From the NCBI GenBank assembly GCA_964019155.1, contig OZ025239.1, positions 75,600,394-75,664,393 on the forward strand: a DNA stretch of 64,000 nt. The letters run 5' to 3'. Origin of the DNA: Osedax fenrisi. Taxonomy: Eukaryota; Annelida; Polychaeta; Sabellida; Siboglinidae. Positions 11,959 through 25,064 of this stretch are shown here, piece by piece; position 1 is the stretch's first letter, and each line of letters starts with the position of its first letter. Under the pieces are notes generated by a model. The model ran no database searches, was not told the origin of the DNA, and worked only from the letters and a program-made list of their open reading frames with translations. The translations under genes were made by a program, and so were the position numbers.

Positions 11959-14900
11959 CTAGCGTTTTGAAAAAAATCCTTTCTTCTTCCGTTTCAATGT
12001 ATCTAATTCTGGTTGATATCTAATTAAATATTTATAAACTTTCATCATATTATCCCCTTGTTTTCTTTTTGCTGATAATGATAGAGTATAATCACCAGGT
12101 AATGCTGATGATAAGTGTATTGTAATCTTTGTCTTCTTGGATCCTTCCTTAGAAGATAGCATATCTCCACAATCATGATCAGCATCATCAGCTAAATGTG
12201 CTATTAACTTTAATGATTCAGAATATGCAATCTCTATACAAATAGTGGTTTGATCTTTAATAAGCATGGTTTCATTAGGGTGAGATACCATGCGAAGTCC
12301 TAAACGTAGAAAAGATTCAGTTGGACCCAAACCCTCTCTAGGACTCATAGGTTTAGGTCTATCTACATTAAATAGTATCTTACAGGCATGGGATAGCATA
12401 ACACCATCTGTTTCTGCATGTCTTGAAAAGATATCTAAACCATATTGACCATTCTTGGGTGGAGTAACTTTTACTGTATATATACGATCATCAGCTGATG
12501 ATTCAACATATTTCATGAGAGATTCGTCAGACTCATTATTCATATGAAGTTTACAGATAAATTGTAGTTTTCTATTCATTTGAAATCTTAATATAGCACT
12601 TTCTCCATTTATTATAATATGTCCATTCGCATGACTTGGCACCAAATTCTATTGAATAATATGATATATTTAGATTAAATATAGAATATAATTTATCTAA
12701 TTAAATATATTATATTCTTACCTCTATATCAAATAATCTCTGAGCTTTACTTGGACCCCACTCTCCTTTACAACAAGCAGGTAATGGATAGAATTTACCA
12801 CCCATTGATTCACATACTATTCTTATTTTACATGCACATTTCATACTTGAACGCTTATTATCATTGACTTGATTTAATTCACTAATCCTCTTCGAAAATA
12901 TCTAAAATAAATATTAAAAATTATTATACTAAATATTTTAAGATGCAAACAATGAAAATTAGGATACTAATTATTATACTTAAAAATAGTAAATTAAAAT
13001 ATAATATAAATTCATATAATAATAATAATATATAATATAATTTATTTTTTAATTCTTTGAATGTTTATTTTATAGGTTATAATATTATAAATAAATGTGT
13101 ATTTAAAATAATATATAATTTATTGTATGCATATATTTAGAATAAAAATTATAAATTAGATTACCTCCAAGAAATATGAACCAGGGCATGGAACATGTAT
13201 ATTGAATAAGGCAACATCATCTACTATTGAGTGAAAAACAAATCTCTCTAAACCAATATTATCGTAAGATTTTTGATCTCTAAAAATATAGTACATATTA
13301 ATAGTAAATAAATGAATTATATTTTATAATTTACAAACTTTTTCTCTTTATCTGCAAAATGAAGCTCATATTGAAAAAATAAATCATTTGCAAATTCACG
13401 CGGTATTCTCAATCTTACTTCATTACCTCCCTTTTCATCTGCAATTAGAGTAGCTTTTGTTGGACTATCAAATTCTAAACCATACTGGAAGAATATTGAT
13501 CGAACATAGGGCATCTGTAAATAGAAAATTCAATTAACAGAATTATTAATAAAATATATAATATAAAATAACATTTTCAAATTGTTGAAGGGTGATAGGT
13601 TTATCCAGAAGTTGATGAGAGGTATCAGTAGCCCAGAACTCACGAATAAATTCATCTGGATCAGTAAGAAAATAGTGTTCATCATATTGATATCTTATTT
13701 TGTCTTGTTTGGCCTTATTGCGTACTAGGGTATCTTGAGATTCTTTATTTAATACTAGATATCTGAAATTTTTATATCACAATGTTATTAAATATTAATA
13801 CATAATAAATTATCTATCAAACCTGGCACCCCAATTACATTGAACTGGCCACCAATTTCCTGAAATCATGACTGCATTCCATGTATTCTGAAACTTATCT
13901 GGTAAAATCTTCATTCCTGGTTCATATCCAACACTTTTAGCGTAACCGCTTATTTCTGCACAGTGTAAACCAGCATAACTTTGATTGAACAACAAATAAT
14001 TGAATTATTTAAACTAATTGAATATAAAACAAAATGAAGTACATGTTGGATATATTTAAATAGCAATAATATTGATAATCTAATTCTAATATATTCTAAA
14101 TATCAATTTATAATATAGATTAAATACCTGCAAAGCCGTTTAAATAATGTTGTGTAAGTCTCTGTACCAAATTTAATACCCCGAAGTAAACCCATTGGTG
14201 TATCTCTATCAAGTGTTTGATCAAATTCCAAAACGTTCAAATCTTTAAATGTAATCCATCTAAAAATTGCTCTAGCTTTTTCTAAATCAGTAAGACATCT
14301 AGCAGTTAAATCTGCAACTAAAGATGTATATGATGATTGTTCTTTTTCTGCAATCTGTACAAACATTTATTTTATATGAATATGTATTTCATTAAAAAGC
14401 ATATAACTATAACTATACACATATATAATATTGAATATATAATTCTATATTTATACATAAGCTAGTGTTATTAATTATTACTATTAATAGATAGTTAGTA
14501 TTTATACTTCTATATATTGATAATATTTCACATGCATTGTTAAAGATAACCATAGATAATATAAAAATAAATTAATAAGCCAAATACATATAAAATATTA
14601 TATATTTTAAATAAAATAAACTATATATATTCCCTAAATAGTAATAATATACGAGTAATTATAAATAATAGCTTACATTGAATACTTCTTCATCCAAATC
14701 TTTAAACACTTCTACATCATAATATAAGTCTCTTTTTCTACAATTAGGTGCCTTAAACATAGGTGGAGTAGATGAAGGACCTAGTGTCACTTCCTGCAAG
14801 AGTTGGTCGAGTTGTTCAGCATTCTGGTCAGCTTCTGATCCACTCTGCGAGTTTTTAATTTTAATCTTAGTAGGTATATATATAAATAAGCATTATTGAT

Positions 14901-15924
14901 TTCTACCAATTGATCATCAATATCTTGTGTATATTCTTGTTTTATTTCCTCTTTGGTTTGTTTGAGAAATGAATACATTTGATCAGTTTGTTTAGCAATC
15001 ATCACTTTTGTATCATTCTGTTCTTTAATCCTCAGTGTTTTTACCATAATCTTCTTACGCTCTTGGTGCATAATAATCATGTCACTATTTAGTTTCTTCG
15101 TAGCAGTTTCTCTATCCTATTATTGATAAATATTTGTCAAACTTATTAATATAGGAACTTTGAAATATTTATAGAATAATGTTATTAAAATATTAAATTA
15201 ATATTGATATTATTATAAATATATTTTAATTATCATTATTAAAATATATTATTATATATAATTTGATTAATTCTGAAAAATATGTTTGATATAATATAAT
15301 ATTTATAATTATTGAATCTTAAATAATGAATAAAATTAATTAATTAATTAATAATAAAGGAACTTAAAATCCCTATATAAAATAGTATACTATTAATTTA
15401 AATGTTATCATTTATATTTATTATTATTTAGATATGTTATACATATATAATTATTATAATGAACAAACAATATGTCCTCCTTTTTTCTTTTTATCTTTGC
15501 TTTCATAAGTTCTCATTAATGCATTTAGTCTCGTTTCCCATTCTACATCTATTTCCTAAAAATGAAAACATATATTAAAATTCATTAGTAATAATTTACA
15601 TATTGTAGTAATAAATAGGTTATAACATGACTATAATTTGTATTTTCATAGTCAATGATTCATAATATTCACATATATATATATGAGAATATTGTCTACT
15701 TATGAGACATATGAAAGAGCATACTAATAATAAAATATAAACAATATATGCACCAATATAGGTTCAATATATAAGCATAAAATATGGTGAATATATATTA
15801 TATTATATGAAATGAGAAGCTACTTTACTAAATGCTATGATTCATATGTATATAATAAATAGTTCAAGTACTTATATAGTGTTGGTAATCCAGTAATTAG
15901 CCTATTACATAACAACAATAATGT

Positions 15925-15956
<32 letters not shown>

Positions 15957-18502
15957 CTAATTATATAACATATTTATTTTCAATATGTTTACACCCATGT
16001 ATATATACATTTATAGAATTACAAAATTGTATAGTCAAAATATTTATATTTATTTATAAAGCCATTATTTAATTAATTATAATTAGAATATATGATTAAT
16101 ATAATATAAATTATATAAATATTATTTATTATATAAGTTATCATATTATTTAACTATAATTATATGAAAAACCATTAATATTACACTATAACTATAAACA
16201 TTTCTATAATATTAGTTTTATATTATGAATAACAGATGTATTTGGTAAATATTATTTACTACAATTTCACACTACTAATATATATAAAAATAAAATTATT
16301 AATATTTATATATAGGGTGGTTCCAGGGGGGCCTAGGGGTACCAGGCCCCTCCCTCATCAACACTCAACTATTATTTTTACTTTACAATATATATATATA
16401 AATCAAATCAATTTATTAAGTAAATTTAATATTATATTTATTCCCCCCCACATTGATCAAATCCTGGAACCATCCCAGATATATATATATATATATATTT
16501 ATATCTATAAATAATGTATATATTAACTATATTTATAATTTTCATAAATATAATAATTAAAAATGTATAATAAACCTTTTTCAAAACTGTATTTTGTTTA
16601 TCATGGTCTTCTTTAAATGTTTGCATTAAATGGTCTTCTTCAGTTCTATGTTTTTTTTCTAACTGTTCTTGTCCATCATGAATTTTTGTCATCATTTTTT
16701 TTTTACTAGCCTAAATGATGATAAGAAAATATATTAATAAATAAAGTATAAGAATATCATAAATAAATTACTAAATAATAATATATATATAAACATATAA
16801 ATAAATAACATTCAGTAATGACACTATGTTTGAAATCAATAGAACAATGAATGTAATTATTATAATCATTACAAAGTACCAATGTACCAAAATATTAATC
16901 ATTATTAATTATAGAACACTATTTATAATCAATATGCATATAGAATAGCTCACAAGTTGTGAGTCACAACTATGTGTATTTAAGATTAGGTATATCTGTA
17001 TAGGTATAATATATTCTTAATTTATATATTGATAACACTTTTTATTTTATAAATTATAATATACATTTTTAATTAAATTTAATAATTCTACTTATATCAT
17101 CTATATTTATATGTTGTTTATTATTAAATTACATAATATACAGAATTCAAATATCTAGCTATAGTCATTATACAAGAATAGAAAATTATATTTAGAAATA
17201 TCAATTATTAATAAATAACAATATAACAAGCTATAAAGAATTATGAATTGTATTTTTATATTAATATTAATCTATATATTATAAATTAAATTATATTATA
17301 TATTGAACTATATATTATATATAAGTGTGAATATAAGTTAATAAATTGTATATTATTAATTACATTAATTATATTTATTATAAGATAATTTTGAATTGGA
17401 TTTAATAAATATATATTTATTATGATATACAAAATTACATATAAAATGTACCCATAGTTCTAAAATAATGACTTCCTCAATAATAAGGTGTAACTCCTGT
17501 AACTAATACAGTTCTATAATTATAATTAATTGATATATATATATCAATTAATAAATGCATTTATAATAAATAAAGTGTTCTTTATTTTAAGGAAAATGTA
17601 ATATAAGATACTATATATAGTTATATAAGTTACTATATATAGTATCTTATATTACATTTCCCTTAAAATAAAGAACAATTTATTTATTATAAATGCATAT
17701 ATAAAAATAATTTATACATTACTATAATAATAATAAATAGTAATTAAAAAAAATGATTTTATATAGGCTTAAATATTATTAATCATCATTTAGGTTATAA
17801 ATGTATATTACATGTATATTACATGTATATCATATATATCCTATAGATATATCTGGTATGGTTTATATATATATATATATGATTTATTATATTATATTAA
17901 GGCTTATTAAATGTGTGTATATTTAAAATTGCATATTATTATATCACATATTGTGGTTTTGTTAACAAAGTATGGTTAATATTAAAATAGTCAATTATTT
18001 TTAAATATGATATATGTAAATGATATCGTGAATATTATATTATGTAATTCGCAGAAATCATAGTTTTAAGATTAGAATAATTGTGATCAAATTTTAAATT
18101 TATTTTATATTCTTATAACTAAAGCTGCCTTCACACCAAAAAAGCATACTGATATCATCCCGATTTTGTTGACTATAAAAAATGGTAGTTTGGTCATATC
18201 GGGAAGGTCGATGCACACATTATTCATGCGTTTATATATAAATTACCTATTCAATATTTGACTTTCACGAAACCTTGTAAATATTTTAAAATGAATAAAT
18301 AAATGATTTGTATAGCCCGATATTGAAATATTTTGGTATCAAAATTGGGCTGATATATGGCAGTTTTTGTTGGTGTGAAAGCGGCTTAATGTTTATAATA
18401 TTCTCTATAAATATTATTAACATATTTTATATTTAAAATTCAATATATTATATAAATGTCTAATATATTTATAATAATTATATATAGTTTAGTTATATTT
18501 TA

Positions 18503-18546
<44 letters not shown>

Positions 18547-19289
18547 ACATGTATACATGTATATATGTATGTAATAATAAAATATAATAATTGAATATTG
18601 ATTTATGGAATAATTATATTATAATCTTAAAATTATGTTATTTTCAATATAGTAAAATGTACTATTATGGTATATGATATATATATAATATAATACACAT
18701 CTATACCCGGATCTATACTAAATATATATTGGGATATAACAATAATGTAAGGTTCTTAATAGAATAAAATAGAGATTACTTATAAAGGTAAATAGTGTAT
18801 TTATCTACCATTCTTATTCACTATAATATCATGGGGATATTGCACCCCTATATTATGTAAAAATCATTAGAATAAAATAAAATTATGTTATTAGTATACA
18901 AGAAAATGTATTCTACTTCTCATAGAATGCATTCATAGTAGTAATGTCCTTATATTTTGTAAAGTATTTATCATTATGGTATTTATATAAGTTAAATTTT
19001 ATTACTTTCACAGATTAATAGCAATAATTTATTAGCTGAATATATAATGTGATTATTCTTAGATTACATGATTATATTTACAGATTCAACTAATTTCATA
19101 GGCATATAATGTATATTAATGTACTTCAGTTAGGAATTCTTTAGAAAACTAGCTTTCAATAAATTGATACTTAACATTCAAATTGGACAGTCAATTTACA
19201 ATGATAAATAACAATAGCATATTTCTAAATAGTATATATATATAATATTTATATCACTTATATTATTCATTCTAGATATTATAGAGATT

Positions 19290-19337
<48 letters not shown>

Positions 19338-20607
19338 CACACACAGCTAGAGAGAGAGAAATCAAATTGATCTATTCAAAGGACATTTAAACAATTGATA
19401 GTAATACTAAATAAAAGATATAAGGATATATGTAATCATTCACATTATTACATATGATTAAATATGTCATTATAACCAATATAATAATCATATGTTCAAA
19501 TGTATATTATAATGCAAACAAAATATAGATTTAATTATTATAAGAATATAATATAATATAAAATTGTTCATATATATATATATTAAATCACATTAGTAAT
19601 TACTTAATATACTTTTGTATATTTTTATAATAAAACAATAACCTTTATATTAATAAAAACTGGCAATAAGATATAATTAGATATATATGTATATACACAT
19701 GATATATATGGCATATTAATATTGTTACATATAATTAATATTATATTACAATGCTTAGATGCATTCCAGTAGTGCTATAAATAATATAATAAATGCAAGT
19801 ATTTTTTAAACAATAATCAAATTTTATGACTTTTATAACTAGCTATGCCATAATAGTAATATAATAATACTGTAATGATAATATTAATTGTGGTATTTGA
19901 TTTCAAATACAATGTAAAAAGTGCTCATTTAAAACATGGTGTATTATAGTTATTTATTATCTGAAATTAAATCATTTACAAGTTATTATAATACAAAGAA
20001 AGGACTATCCATATATATATATAATAAAAATAAATAAGTATGTTAGTAGAAAGGTGTAATATAAGACTATATGATAAGATGTAAATAGTAGCATAATACA
20101 TTTATTAGGTGCAGGGTAAATACTAACCACAAATGCAGGGTAGTTATGCCGATCATTACCACCATACTTTTTATTACGTAACATCTTTTGTACATGAAGA
20201 TTATGAGCGATATTAAGACTTTCATTAGCCATATTAGGAGTATGTCCAGTTGGTAAAATCTGCGAGTTAAACTGGTTTGCGATAGCTGGTGTTTGCAGTG
20301 CATTCTTAATTCCCATAGCCGAAGCATCAAATCCAACGAGTTCATTTAAAGGTTTGTGTTTCGTGCAGTAAAGATTCTTGTCAGTGAAGTCCGATTGATT
20401 TGTGAAATAGGTACGAAGACTAAGTGTTGCATCACAAATTATACATTTGAAACAAAGTCTATGAAACACCACTTCGTTAACGGGGCCCACTTTCTCAGCT
20501 TGGTAGACACGTTGTTGACATCTCTGGCATACATCTGTAGTACCATTGAATAAGTTACTCAATGATTTAGGTGCAGTTGACATCAACCTCGGCGATGAAT
20601 TCGCCAT
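11959..20607 (-). CDS. Hil: Hillarin: LIM domain plus KY-type transglutaminase-like protein
   Basis: Hillarins are cytoskeleton-associated proteins related to the muscle protein KY. Exons on the - strand: 20607-20128, 16710-16576, 15555-15469, 15116-14907, 14844-14677, 14354-14128, 13978-13823, 13762-13573, 13514-13339, 13279-13165, 12901-12722 and 12648-11959 (stop). All phases join, giving 937 residues. The LIM domain is at residues 27-84. Residues 161-304 are rich in Lys, Glu and Gln and look like coiled coil. The TG-like core (about 361-490) includes RDTPMGLLRGIKFGTETY and KFQNTWNAVMISGNWWPVQC then NWGAR. KY-type C-terminal domains follow. The start ATG has the context AGCAATATGG and precedes the LIM domain at the usual distance. 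Codon use is AT-rich. The three catalytic triad positions appear substituted. Confidence 0.95.
13823..14354 (-). CDS. Hil: Hillarin transglutaminase-like core exons
   Basis: Exons 14354-14128 and 13978-13823 encode the papain-like TG fold segment of the KY family. Aligned by eye to the general motif set (Cys before xxY; HxWN; Asp before xxWG), this protein has Thr424, Asn467 and Gln482 at the Cys, His and Asp positions. The scaffold residues around them (Y, WN, W, WG) are kept. A binding role without peptidase or transglutaminase activity is inferred. Confidence 0.8.
14907..16710 (-). CDS. Hil: Hillarin coiled-coil exons
   Basis: Exons 16710-16576, 15555-15469 and 15116-14907 encode a charged helical stretch (HDGQEQLEKKHRTEEDHLMQ; EIDVEWETRLNALMRTYESK; NSDMIIMHQERKKIMVKTLR). 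Their lengths (135, 87 and 210 nt) are all multiples of three, so skipping any one would keep frame. Intron 15556-16575 is AT-rich; it contains a TA run near 15928-15951 and a C/G-rich 50-bp patch near 16315-16360 of unknown origin. Confidence 0.85.
17553..17698. mobile_element. Palindromic foldback element in hillarin intron
   Basis: Two arms of about 70 bp are inverted copies differing at few positions: AAATGCAT...TTCTTTATTTTAAGG...ACTATATATAG and its complement. The spacer is only a few bases (TTATATAAG). This could be a MITE or a simple inverted duplication; no target duplication was identified. Confidence 0.6.
18121..18389. mobile_element. Small inverted-repeat DNA element
   Basis: The left end AAAGCTGCCTTCACACCAA and the right end TTGGTGTGAAAGCGGCTTAA are imperfect inverted repeats enclosing about 270 bp. 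Internal inverted tracts (GCCCGAT / ATCGGG and CATATC / GATATG) also occur. It is consistent with a MITE. The right flank is TTAA-like but the left is not a clear match. Confidence 0.6.
20128..20607 (-). CDS. Hil: Hillarin exon 1 with complete LIM zinc-finger domain
   Basis: This single exon encodes residues 1-160. The LIM ligands are Cys27, Cys30, His49, Cys52, Cys55, Cys58, Cys81 and His84, with spacing C-x2-C-x18-H-x2-C-x2-C-x2-C-x22-C-x2-H, which fits a LIM domain binding two zinc ions. LIM domains mediate protein interaction. The donor GTG|GTTAGT lies at 20128; the open frame continues into the intron by chance. Confidence 0.93.
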
Positions 20608-22150
20608 ATTGCTTTTGGTATCTATTTCGAGTGTATAGAATTATCATTAGGATATTGAACAGAATAATAATTAAATTATCTATAATGATCATACAATTTA
20701 AGAAAATTAATATTTTATGATTAAAATTAAATAATAAAACAATTACAAAAATATATTTAGCGTAATATATAGTAATGTTATAATTAGAATTATGATATTA
20801 ATTTAATATTTTATTATACAAAATACAAAGATAGAATTTAGGTAACTAATATGATGACTAATATGATATAGCACTGATAACTAATAGCTGCTTGCACTAA
20901 TAACCACATATTGTTATTAAATATTTCATTATTATAAAGTATATTGTTACATTCAAATAATAAAGGAATGAGTATTTATAAGGTTGTATATATATATATC
21001 TGATGTAATATGACTAATAAAAGTGATTAATCAAATAAATAACTGAATATAAATATATTTAATAACTATAAATAGAATTACATATTAATTTCCCTTTAAT
21101 ATATGACTAAACATATAATTTAAATATGTATTAATATTTATCTGATATAATAATAATAATATATCTATAATGAAATATATCTATTATATAATATGACAAT
21201 ACTAAATAATTAATGAATATATGTGATATGATTACATAATATTTATAAATAACCATCTGAAATAAATCAACATTGGATAAACAGGGACATAGACAATAGT
21301 ATTAAATATTATTACACAATATGAATTGAGTTGATTATCCTATATGTTGAATTATGTATATAAATAATTAGTATGTAATTAAGTAAGGATTAAGTAAACA
21401 GATAAGATTAATAGGTAGGTATCCAAGTAAGTAGATTGGTATAGTTATGCTATATAGATATATATTTATGCAGGTAGCTATATTGATAGATAGATAGGTA
21501 TGTATGTATGTAAGTAGGCAGATACATAGAAATATATATATGCAGGTATGAAGATATATGAAGTTATGAAGATACATGCAGTTATGCAGGTAGGTGGTTA
21601 GGAATGCAGGCTAGTAGATAGGTAATGTATATAGGTATATGATAAGGATAGTTAAGTAGGTAAATAAGTATGCTTACAGGTAGGTATATAGGTATTCATG
21701 CATACAATATATAATTATACTTTTTGACATATTTTCTTAACAATGGAATGTTGTAATATATCATGGCTTCAAAGTAATTCTATAGATGTAAATCTACTTT
21801 TAATGTGAATGCTCTAATATACATAGTAATATATACTTTTACCTATAGTTACCAGTATAGTTTGTACTGTATTCATTATTCAGAGATATATGTGTGCAAT
21901 ACACTGTGCATTCTAACATGAATTAACCTAAATCACCTGTACTATTATGCAACATTCAACTTAAAATGGCATTAAAGATACCACTTAAGGTATGAGGCAT
22001 ATTTAAAACATGTATTGCACCTAACTAATATATTGTTTGGGTAAATATAATTTATTTAGTATATATTTATATTATATAATTAGTAATACAAACAAGGTCA
22101 ACTTATAATATTACAACTATATATATATATATATATGTAAGTACATCTAT
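20608..22150. other. AT-rich region upstream of hillarin, no gene
   Basis: The 5' UTR and possibly a 5' UTR intron of hillarin must begin here. A possible acceptor (AAATAG) lies about 20 bases upstream of the ATG. At 21370-21720 the sequence is rich in GTAGGTA/GATAGATA-like short repeats. Confidence 0.5.
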
Positions 22151-22444
22151 GGGTTCGTTTTTTGTAACGTATCACAGTACCAAGTTAGCAAGCGTTTTGT
22201 GTAACGTACCAAAGTCCTACCTGTATGCTTATACATGTAAACTCAAGTGGGACTGTGGGACAGTGGTACGTTGATATGTTACAAAAAACGAACCGACGTA
22301 CCACAGTCCCACTTATACATGTAAATGCAGATGGTACTGTGGTAATGTGGGATGGGACGTCGAAAAGTTAGTAACACAGTCCCACTTGAGTTTACATGTA
22401 TAAGCATACAGTTGGTACTGTGTTACGTTACAAAAAACGCACCC
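22151..22444. mobile_element. Foldback MITE with GGGTTCG ends
   Basis: The ends GGGTTCGTTTTTTGTAACG and the complement of GGGTGCGTTTTTTGTAACG differ at one base. Inside, repeated segments (CAGTCCCACTT, TACATGTATAAGCATAC, ACAAAAAACG) occur in both orientations, so the 294-bp element folds extensively. The flanks are CTAT and TATA, consistent with a TA-type target. Confidence 0.75.
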
Positions 22445-24064
22445 TATAACTTTATTAAATATTTGATTAATTAAATTGTAGCTATGTATTAATTATTTTA
22501 CTTTTAAATTAAAATTAAAATTAATATTTTAATATTTTAAATTTCATATAAATAAATAACATTTATTATGCAATTATATGTATTTCAAATATATATTTGT
22601 CTCAAATACATAAAATAGAACTAAATTATTAAGATATATCATATATCATATATATTATATATATATATAAATATAAATAAACTTATACATATTAATAATG
22701 TATATATTATATACACACACACACACACACATTATATATAATGTGTTTATGTGTGTTTATAATATATATAAATCTGATTTTAGTATCAAATGTAATTTCA
22801 TACTCTTTAATAAAAAGGTAATTATGGAAAACTCTAAAGTAATGTTAATGATATTATTGTATTATATAATCCAGAAGTAATAAGAAAGTAAAATGGGAAT
22901 AAACTAGGAGTTAAAACTAGTTAAAACTATCTACCATTTATAATTAAATTACAAACATACATATATAATATTTTATTTAACTATACCCATTATATTTTAA
23001 TTAACTTTTAATATAACTTAATTATAAATATCCAAAATAAGTATATTTAATTTATATATATATATATATATATATTCATCCCAAACTGATAAAATAATGG
23101 TGTTTTTTATCTAAAAATCCTCCCTGATAAATGAATAAATAAGTTAAAACATAAGCCCATTTTATATTGATATTTGATAGGAATAAATATAACAGTAATA
23201 CCCATATACCCCATATATATTAAGTTACATAAAATAATAAAGGATTATGATTTAATATATATATATATGTATTATATATAATATATATATATAATATAAT
23301 ATATATAATATATATATATATAGCAGGGATAGGGTTAAATACTTTTATCAGATACAATATTTACTTTACATTTTTTAATATAATTAATATATTTAATATA
23401 ATATTAATTTTTATATAATTATTATAATAATAAGAATCATTATTAATAAAAACCTAAAATATTACATATTTACATGTATACATATCAAAAATCCATTATA
23501 CATTATACCATTATACAGGTTAAAAACTATTGGTTTTTGACATTAATAAATCTAATAATTAATAATAAAATATATTGTTAACAAATACACCAAATACATC
23601 AATCAGTGTATGTTACCCATAGATTTGTATTTTACATATAAAATCATATATTTAAACTATAAATCTATGATTTTACCCCATCCATGATATATATATATAT
23701 ATATATATTTACAATTCCTCACTAATCCCATATTACTTCTTGTTACCAAAATTACTTTTTCAGTCATACTAATTTACTAGTTTAACATTTATATACATAC
23801 ATATTATTACATATATATTATTATATATATATATTTAATATTTATATTATAATAATAAATATAGTTGATATAATTATAATAATATAATAATATAATTTAT
23901 ATCAACTGAATAATGTAAAGGACATAATAATTATTATAATTTTAATAATTAATGTAATATACATGACTCATGAGATAAGTGATATTAACAAATTTTAAAA
24001 TGTTATCTTATTATTATAATAATTATAATAATAATAATTATTATATACTTTAGGAGGTATTTAT

Positions 24065-24109
<45 letters not shown>

Positions 24110-24419
24110 AATATATAACAACTATATTATCTTTATATAATGTTATATTTATCTGAATGTATCTATTAAATTAATATAAAATGAGTATTATAAAAAATAC
24201 TAATAATTTAATTATTAAATATTCATTTACTCATTAAATTAATGTAACATTACTTTGAATCAAAGTTTTGATTATTTTAATAATAATAGATTACTAAATT
24301 TAATATAATTGATAATTTTATTTCATTTAACAATTGACAAATATGTATGCATATCACACAATCTTATGAGTTTAAGTGATATCGATATAATTGTGTACAT
24401 GAAATATGATACGATAGTA
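22445..24419. other. Very AT-rich intergenic sequence
   Basis: Only A/T-rich runs, short (TA)n tracts and a short (CA)n run near 22713-22731 are visible. No gene or element was recognised. Confidence 0.6.
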
Positions 24420-24800
24420 TAAAATTACATCTCTAGCGAAGCGAGACCACAAAACTAAATAATAATAATAATAATAATAATAGTATTAACCGAATTTACT
24501 AGTCAATCGTAATATCCTTCTCCTAATATGTATATACTAAATATAGTTTTCTTCAGACGCGTTGGTTAGGTGGTTATAGTAGAGTTAAAATAGTACTAGT
24601 TATTAGTACACTGGTTATTTAACGATATTATAAAATGACGTCTAGGTAAATGTAGTACGGATATAAAATGCGAAAGCATAACTCTATTTTGTACGTGCAC
24701 TACACCTTGTTAATTCAAGCGTGACGCGCGATACACCCGCAATCTGTACGATGACTCATTCGTCAATAAAAACTATTAAGAATTGATTTCTGTGTATGGG
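24420..24800 (-). promoter_or_regulatory. GC-raised island, possible distal promoter of hillarin
   Basis: This stretch is less AT-rich than its surroundings, contains CpG-bearing words (GACGCG, GTGACGCGCG) and an AP-1-like TGACTCA at 24752-24758. It lies 4 kb upstream of the hillarin start codon, which may be preceded by a 5' UTR intron. This is inference from composition only. Confidence 0.2.
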
Positions 24801-25020
24801 TTATGATGATGAAAGGTATCTAGTAATAGGAGTTTGATTATGTCCGTATCTATTTATGTATTACTCGAATACAAATTTATATAATTATAACAGCTTGCAA
24901 AATATCAAATAGGTTACCTATGAAAAGAGTAATAAATAATAAACTAGATGTAACAATAAAATAAATATATATATATATATATATATATTAAATACAAAAT
25001 ATATATGAAGTTTTGTAAAC

Positions 25021-25064
<44 letters not shown>

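Larger units (their letters stand above)
16711..20127. other. Large hillarin intron, AT-rich
   Basis: No coding signal was seen on either strand. It contains a near-perfect palindrome (17553-17698), a small inverted-repeat element (18121-18389) and (TA)n tracts near 18506-18539 and 19292-19332. Confidence 0.7.
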
